Below are positions 9,841 to 14,278 of a DNA stretch of 14,278 nt, in pieces. This stretch comes from Alectoria sarmentosa (lineage: Eukaryota; Ascomycota; Lecanoromycetes; Lecanorales; Parmeliaceae): assembly GCA_009733775.1 (NCBI GenBank), contig WOGZ01000570.1, positions 1-14,278 of the forward strand. The letters are read 5' to 3'. Under the pieces are notes generated by a model, which ran no database searches, was not told where the DNA came from, and saw only the letters and a program-made list of their open reading frames with translations. The first letter of the stretch is position 1. Every line of letters starts with the position of its first letter. The position numbers and the translations under genes are program-made.

Positions 9841-11939
9841 AAGTTTTTTAGTTAGATAATTTTTTTAATAATTTGCGTTTAATCGATGTATTTTTTTTTA
9901 TAAATAAATAATGTTATAATAATTTAATGTTTATTTAATCAATTAATAACGTCGTTATTTAAATTAAATAAATAATCGAAAATAAATCTTTGAATTAAAT
10001 TCTTAATTCAATTAAAATTAATATAATCGAATAAATTTTTCAAAAAGCTTTTATATACGAGTTCGTAATATATCGTATTTTTAAAATATTAAAAAATTTG
10101 AATAATCGCATTTTAATATGTTAAAATAAGATTAATTAAATATTAATTAATTAAAAAAAAAAATATAAACGATATCAAAACGAATTTTCAATATAACGTA
10201 TATAAGAAAACTTATAACGAATTAATATTTTTAATAAAGCTTTTTGAAAGTTATATATTTTTTTTCGATAAACGTTAATTTGCGATTAATTTCAAATAAT
10301 GTATTAATAAAGATGAGATTTCAATATTTGAAATAATTGAAAAAGCGTGTGATATACGCTTTTTATTTTAATCGAATAATATCGTTATAACGATTTCTTT
10401 TAACGATCATATTCAAATAAAAAGCGCATAATCTTAAATTTAATATATAAAATTTGACGTTTAAAACATCTTTAATTCGTTTAATAACGACTTTATTACG
10501 ATTTATAATTAAAACATTATCGACGTAAAACGTTATAATAATCTCTTTTTTGAGATTTATAAATATATTATTATTCGATTCGATGAAATTAAAATCGAAT
10601 TTCTTTATATAAATCGAAAAATGTTAATATTAAATTTTGAAAAACTATTTTAAATTATAAAAAATCTTATTTAATTTGCAAATCTTGATATTATTTTTAT
10701 TGAAGTTTTTAAATTATTAAATATAAATGTTTTTTTAAATATCGTTATAAAGGAAAACGATTTTGACGTTTACTTATTTTATATTTTAATTTATAATCGC
10801 CGTAAACGCAAAAATCGTTTTATAATTTATAAACTTTATTATCGACGCGAAAATATTATAATAATCACGACTTTTTTATTGTTCGAATCTTCGAATAATT
10901 TAACGTATATTATAACGAATAATTTCTTTTTCGAAATTTCGCTTTATGATATAAATTCAACGATTTTTAAAAACACGAGTCTTTGAAAACGTTTAAATAA
11001 AACATTAAATGTTGTTGTTTATAAAAGACTTATATTCATTTGATATATTAATCTCTTAATTCATATAAAATAAATTGTTAAAAATCGTTTATTCGTAAAT
11101 TATAAGCTCGAAAATGTTAAGTTTATTAACATAATTCGCAAAAAAGATAAAAATAACGAAAGTTTTCGTAAAAGAATTAAACGATAAATTACGAAGATTC
11201 GAAATAATGAAATTTTTATAATCATTAAATATTTTTTAAATAATTTCATATTCGAGATATTTTCGCACAATTTTTATTTTAATAAATTTCGAAAATATCG
11301 ACGAAAGAAAAACGACGATAAATTTGATAATTGATATAACAGATTTAATAAATGTTATAAACACACGCATTGTAATAACGATAAAATGAGATTTTTAAAA
11401 ACGATTAATAATTAATAATGATCGAATATTCGTTAACGACAATCGATTTAACGATTTAATCGAAATTATAAATTTAACGTTTAATAATATAATAATACGT
11501 TATTTATTTGATTTTTCTTTTATAACAAATATTAATATAAAAAAACGTTAACGTTTATTTAAAAACTCGTGAATTTTAATTTTTTTTCGAGGTTTACGAA
11601 ATGTGAACGTTTTTCGACGAAATGTATATCGTTAATATAAATAATCTTCTTTTTAATTAAATTGTAAAGGCGAAAAATGAATTCGTTTTTATAATTTAAA
11701 AAAATACACTTTTCGTTTTTATTTATAAACTTTTTTTAAATACGTTTTAAAGCGTAAACGATGAAGTTAATAATACGCAAATTTAAAAAAATAAATTTAC
11801 GATAATAAAAGATTTTTAAAAATATAACGATGATTTTAATGTTAAAAAAACGTATCGTAAAATAATTAATTATAATCATTATTTTAAATTAAAAAAATTT
11901 ATTAAAATTGAAATTTAACAAAATTGAATAAATTTTATT
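9841..11939 (-). pseudogene. Copia reverse transcriptase and flanking linkers, decayed
   Basis: RT copies element RNA into DNA. At about 10860-10741 the minus strand reads YKTIFAFTAIIN, then VNVKIVFLYND, matching the copia block with FAlxA and QMDVKTAFLxG; a TAA stands where Gln is expected. At 10542-10516 it reads IIITFYVDNVLII, matching the catalytic YVDD box; the second aspartate has become Asn (GAT to AAT), so the polymerase would be dead even without the stops. Both blocks share one codon phase. Spacing from protease to YVDD is about 2.3 kb, as expected for a copia polyprotein. The 900 bp between integrase core and the first RT block is the variable linker; I did not place motifs there. 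Confidence 0.87.
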
Positions 11940-12532
11940 TATTAAAATTTAATTAAATTATTCGATAATTTTATTCATTTCGAGGTTATTTACGATAATA
12001 AATTCTTATTTAATGTTCGCTTAAACAAAACATTTTAAAAAGACTTTATTAATATATTCGTTTTTATTATTAAAACGAATGCGATAAATTCGATAATCGC
12101 GAGATTTTAAATAAATTTTAAAAAGTAAAAATATAATGAAGGTTTCGTTTTTATAATAAATATAATAAATTTTAAAATAATAAATAAAATCATCTTTAAA
12201 CGTTATAAAATATTTATAATCGTTGAAATTAATAAAAGTTAAAGATTTAATAAAATATCGAGCGTTATAAGCGAATTATGAAAAGTAATTTTTTAATAAT
12301 TTATTATATAACATTCGCAAATATATTCTTCGACGATGTTTTTAAATAAATTCACATTTATAATAATATTAAAAAATTTATTAAAATTTTGTTAATTTAA
12401 ATAACTTATGCGAGTATATTATAATTAATAAATCGAATTCAAAAAAACGTTATAAACGATTAAAGTATTATTGTTTTCTTATAAATTCAAAAAAAAATCG
12501 CAATTTCGCGTATCAATTAACGTTATATTATT
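11940..12532 (-). pseudogene. Copia integrase core, decayed
   Basis: Integrase inserts the cDNA into the genome. From about 12239 down the translation reads YKYFITFKDDFIYYFKIYY, matching YxYFxxFxDDxSRxxWVY (the DD at 12194-12189). It continues with a K-N-E-T-F segment like KxExF. RIRFNNKNEY at about 12080-12050 matches LRSDNGxEY, with its catalytic Asp changed to Asn. VNNLEMNKIIE-FN near 11980-11950 matches YTPxxNGVAERxN, which holds the catalytic Glu, still present as GAA. This 300 bp stays in one codon phase, different from that of the protease. The zinc-binding HHCC part should lie at 12530-12300 but is too eroded to point to. Confidence 0.87.
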
Positions 12533-13080
12533 TTAAATTAAAACATAATCTTTTTTATAAAAGACGACTTTAATATCGACATTTAAAAGTTTTTTAATCG
12601 ATAAAAAATTAACGCTTATATTAAATACGTGTAAAATATTAAAAATCGTTAAAATAACGCGTTTATTATTGATATTAGAATTAAAATTAATAATATCGTA
12701 AGTAAAAAATTGAACTTTAACGTTTTTAATGTTTTTAATAAATCGAAATTGAATTTTGATATAAATAATAAATATTAAACGATCGATAAAAAAATAATGA
12801 ATATAATCGAAATTTATTATAATTAAAATATCGAAATTCATAAATTTGAAGAATAATAAACTTTTATTTAAGTTCGAATTCGTTATTAAATTAATAAAAT
12901 CTTCGTTTTCGTTTTAATTTACTTAATTAATTATATTTAAAATGTTAAAATTATTTAAAATAAGATTCGAATGATTTTAATCGTTTAATTCGTTTAAAAA
13001 TGTTATATAAATGTTGAAAGTAGATGATAAATTACTTAATTAAAATGTTATATAAAATATAAAATTTATCAAGCTTACAC
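12533..13080 (-). pseudogene. Copia gag C-terminus and aspartic protease, decayed
   Basis: The protease matures the polyprotein. The stop-free piece 12533-12841 (102 codons) begins within the active-site region: IIINFDYIHYFF aligns with LDSGCTxHFF, the catalytic DSG having become N-F-D or been lost. Its end, ILHVFNISVNFLSIKKLLN and then VVFYKK, matches the NVLYVPxLxxNLLSVxKLxxxGxxVxF block at the protease/pre-integrase join. Its ATG lies inside the domain and is unlikely to be a real start. In the same phase upstream (to about 13080) the reading LSNLSSTFNIYITFLNE resembles the gag segment LxxLPxSFxxYVTxLNE, interrupted by TAA. The CCHC zinc knuckle usually found between that segment and the protease is not visible, and the linker of about 65 residues is short. 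Confidence 0.82.
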
Positions 13081-13284
13081 TCGACGACAGTCGAATAAGA
13101 AAAATAAAACGAACTTAATCATTTCAATATTCTCACTCGAATAAAATTATATAACAAAATCACGAATTTCAACACTTACGACGTTGAAAATTGAATAATA
13201 AAAATGAAAAATTATATTTTCTTTACAGTCGTATACATTAACATTTTTTACGTTTCTCTCTTTTTCTTTTTTAAACGTCGAGCG
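13081..13284. other. Leader or residual gag region with weaker RIP signature
   Basis: CpA, TpG and CpT steps are more frequent here than in the coding part of the element. CACTCGA-like words recur (13079 and 13134), and a 7-bp hairpin TTTCAAC/GTTGAAA lies at 13167-13173 and 13183-13189. It occupies the position of the leader and gag N-terminus, but none of the three minus-strand frames gave convincing gag. Confidence 0.4.
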
Positions 13285-14076
13285 TTAAATAAATAAAATG
13301 ATCGTCGAATAATAATAATGAAATTATCGAGCGCACAGTAAAGGTGTGCGAAAAACACGAATTTAAATTTTCACGAAAATCAAAATCGAATAACGATAAT
13401 GAAATGAATATTAAATAATTAAAATAAATATCAAATAACGATAATAAAGTTATCGAGCGTATAATAAATATCGAATAATAATAATGAAATTCTCGAACGC
13501 ATAATGAAAATATTTTAACAAAATACGAATTTTGATTTTTATGAAAATTAAAATCGAATAACGATAATAAAATTAATTTCGAATAATAATAATGAATCGA
13601 ACGTAAAATAACGATAATGAAATAATTTTCAAATAATAACAATGAGATCATCGAGCGCGTAATAAATGCTTTTTAAAAAACACGAATTTCGATTCTCGCG
13701 AGAATTAAAATCGAATAACGATAATAAAATAAACGTTAAATAAATAAAATAAACATCGAATAACGATAATGAAATGTTTATCGAATAAATTAAATAAATA
13801 TCGAATAATGATAATAAAGTCGACGACGATAACTTTTTCTCTTTTTTTTCTTTTTTCTTTTTTAATAAATAACAATAATGAGATTAATCGCGAATAATAA
13901 AAATAAAAATATCGAAATTTAAAAACGATTATATTCTTTTAAACATATTCGCCACGGTGTTTCATATAAAAAATTTCACTTTTTGCAAAAAAACGATTTT
14001 TTGAAAATTTTATTTTTAAATTATTAAATGTATATTAAAAATCGATTAATATATAATTAATAAATATATAAAAACG
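13285..14076 (-). repeat. Right copy (5') LTR of the copia element
   Basis: The 3' half matches the left LTR closely (13911-13951 against 8772-8812; 14021-14054 against 8883-8916). The remainder is longer than in the left copy because of extra internal repeat units. The segment 13837-13861 is a pyrimidine tract. Similarity to the left LTR stops near 14073. The open frame at 13271-13651 (126 codons, minus strand) is a by-product of the repeats and encodes a reiterated RSI-LLSLFD pattern, so it is not annotated as a gene. Confidence 0.75.
13305..13820. repeat. Interspersed minisatellite within the right LTR
   Basis: A core close to TCGAATAACGATAATGAAAT occurs about ten times, for example at 13305, 13386, 13471, 13554, 13711, 13757 and 13801, with Y/R variants in the middle. 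A longer unit starting CACGAATTT, or a variant of it, and ending in the core recurs at about 13356, 13523 and 13681, giving a period near 165 bp. Two inverted repeats are embedded: CGCACA/TGTGCG at 13332-13350 with a 7-nt loop, and the perfect palindrome ATTCTCGCGAGAAT at 13692-13705. The left LTR has two related units about 172 bp apart. Confidence 0.8.
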
Positions 14077-14137
14077 ATTATATCGAAAAAAAAAATGTGA
14101 AAGATTTATAAATTGTTTTTTATTAATATAAAAATTT

Positions 14138-14278
14138 AAATATCGAAAAATGAATATCGAAAATATCGACTTTAAATTATAAATATAAAAAAATAAATAT
14201 CGAAAATATCGACTTTAAAATATAAATATCGAAAAATAAATATCGAAAATATCGATTTTAAAATATAAATATCGAGAA
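14138..14278. repeat. 43-bp tandem array, open at the window end
   Basis: Three full units (14138-14180, 14181-14223, 14224-14266) and a partial fourth are seen. The unit contains three or four ATATCGA-type words followed by TTTAAAATAT. Copies differ by a few substitutions (CGACTTT versus CGATTTT) and the second has lost one TCG. The array lies just outside the right LTR, so it is probably the target DNA of the retrotransposon. Total length is unknown. Confidence 0.92.

Larger units (their letters stand above)
8421..14076 (-). mobile_element. RIP-degenerated Ty1/copia LTR retrotransposon
   Basis: Two direct repeats about 5.14 kb apart (8772-8938 and 13911-14076, with weaker similarity extending left to about 8421 and 13285) enclose minus-strand protease, integrase, reverse transcriptase and RNase H, in the order that defines Ty1/copia (integrase before RT). 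Fungal copia elements are typically 5-6 kb, which fits. TG/CA ends, target-site duplication, primer-binding site and polypurine tract cannot be recognised, because RIP has erased exactly those C/G-bearing bases. Domains fall in different codon phases, so small indels add to the point mutations. The gag is too short (about 440 bp between LTR and protease, where about 800 is usual), suggesting a 5' internal deletion. Confidence 0.85.

Noticed and set aside
12533..12841. 102-codon open frame as an intact protease gene
   Set aside because: Its ATG falls inside the aspartic-protease active-site block and the frame continues upstream; it is a fragment of a polyprotein.
13009..13020. TGTTGAAAGTA as the start of an LTR, paired with TGTGAAAGTA at 8263
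   Set aside because: The short match is attractive (TGTTGA is a common copia LTR start), but the intervening sequence down to 13285 does not align with 8263-8421, and the minus-strand reading here looks like gag. An LTR edge at 8263 remains possible but unproven.
13271..13651. 126-codon open frame on the minus strand
   Set aside because: It lies wholly in the repeat-bearing LTR and encodes a reiterated pattern imposed by the DNA repeats, with no domain. It is open by chance of repeat phase.
13305..13820. CRISPR-like array
   Set aside because: The repeats are imperfect, spacing is irregular, the spacers are themselves repetitive, and the block sits inside an LTR of a eukaryotic retrotransposon.
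1..14278. Mitochondrial, apicomplexan or insect AT-rich DNA
   Set aside because: No mitochondrial genes or tRNAs are seen. CpG retention with CpA/TpG loss, together with missense changes explained by C-to-T on both strands in transposon proteins, fits fungal RIP better than general AT bias.

Overview
This window is gene-poor, repeat-derived DNA from what is most likely a filamentous ascomycete (Pezizomycotina). G+C is only about 15-20 % by eye. The few cytosines left are mostly in CpG, while CpA/TpG and GG/CC are scarce and TpA is abundant. That is the footprint of saturating repeat-induced point mutation (RIP, mainly CpA to TpA on both strands), and the opposite of CpG-methylation decay. I see no intact protein gene, rRNA, tRNA or CRISPR array. 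I cannot name the species.

Two transposon fossils can be recognised by reading through RIP-made stops, mostly TAA where CAA is likely to have stood. (1) Roughly 1960-4560, minus strand: a Helitron whose RepHel protein is readable from the Rep domain (conserved TCNPxWxEI, EFQKRGLPHAHI and KYxFKYxYKG blocks) to the Walker A motif of the PIF1-like helicase. The whole stretch stays in one frame, so this copy seems to have been killed by point mutation alone. (2) About 8421-14076, minus strand: a Ty1/copia LTR retrotransposon. Its order on the minus strand is 5' LTR (13285-14076), short leader/gag remnant, protease (12533-12841), integrase (11940-12240), reverse transcriptase (about 10400-10900), RNase H (9537-9840), untranslated stretch, 3' LTR (8421-8938). 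Its domains lie in different frames, so it has indels as well as RIP.

Region by region: 1-55 is a TAT microsatellite; 56-1250 is featureless AT-rich DNA; 1251-1281 is a small GC-rich hairpin; 1320-1960 is low-complexity DNA with A-tracts, possibly a broken helicase C-terminus; 1960-4560 is the Helitron; 4561-8262 is RIP-degraded sequence with two plus-strand coding-like stretches that I could not identify securely; 8263-8400 is a palindrome-rich patch with more CpA/TpG than its surroundings; 8421-14076 is the copia element, whose LTRs carry internal repeats of about 165 bp; 14138-14278 is a 43-bp tandem array that runs off the window.

Nothing here works as a functional system. The value of the window lies in the clarity of the RIP footprint, the contrast between the two fossils' modes of decay, the repeat-bearing LTRs, and a few patches that escaped RIP or arose after it.
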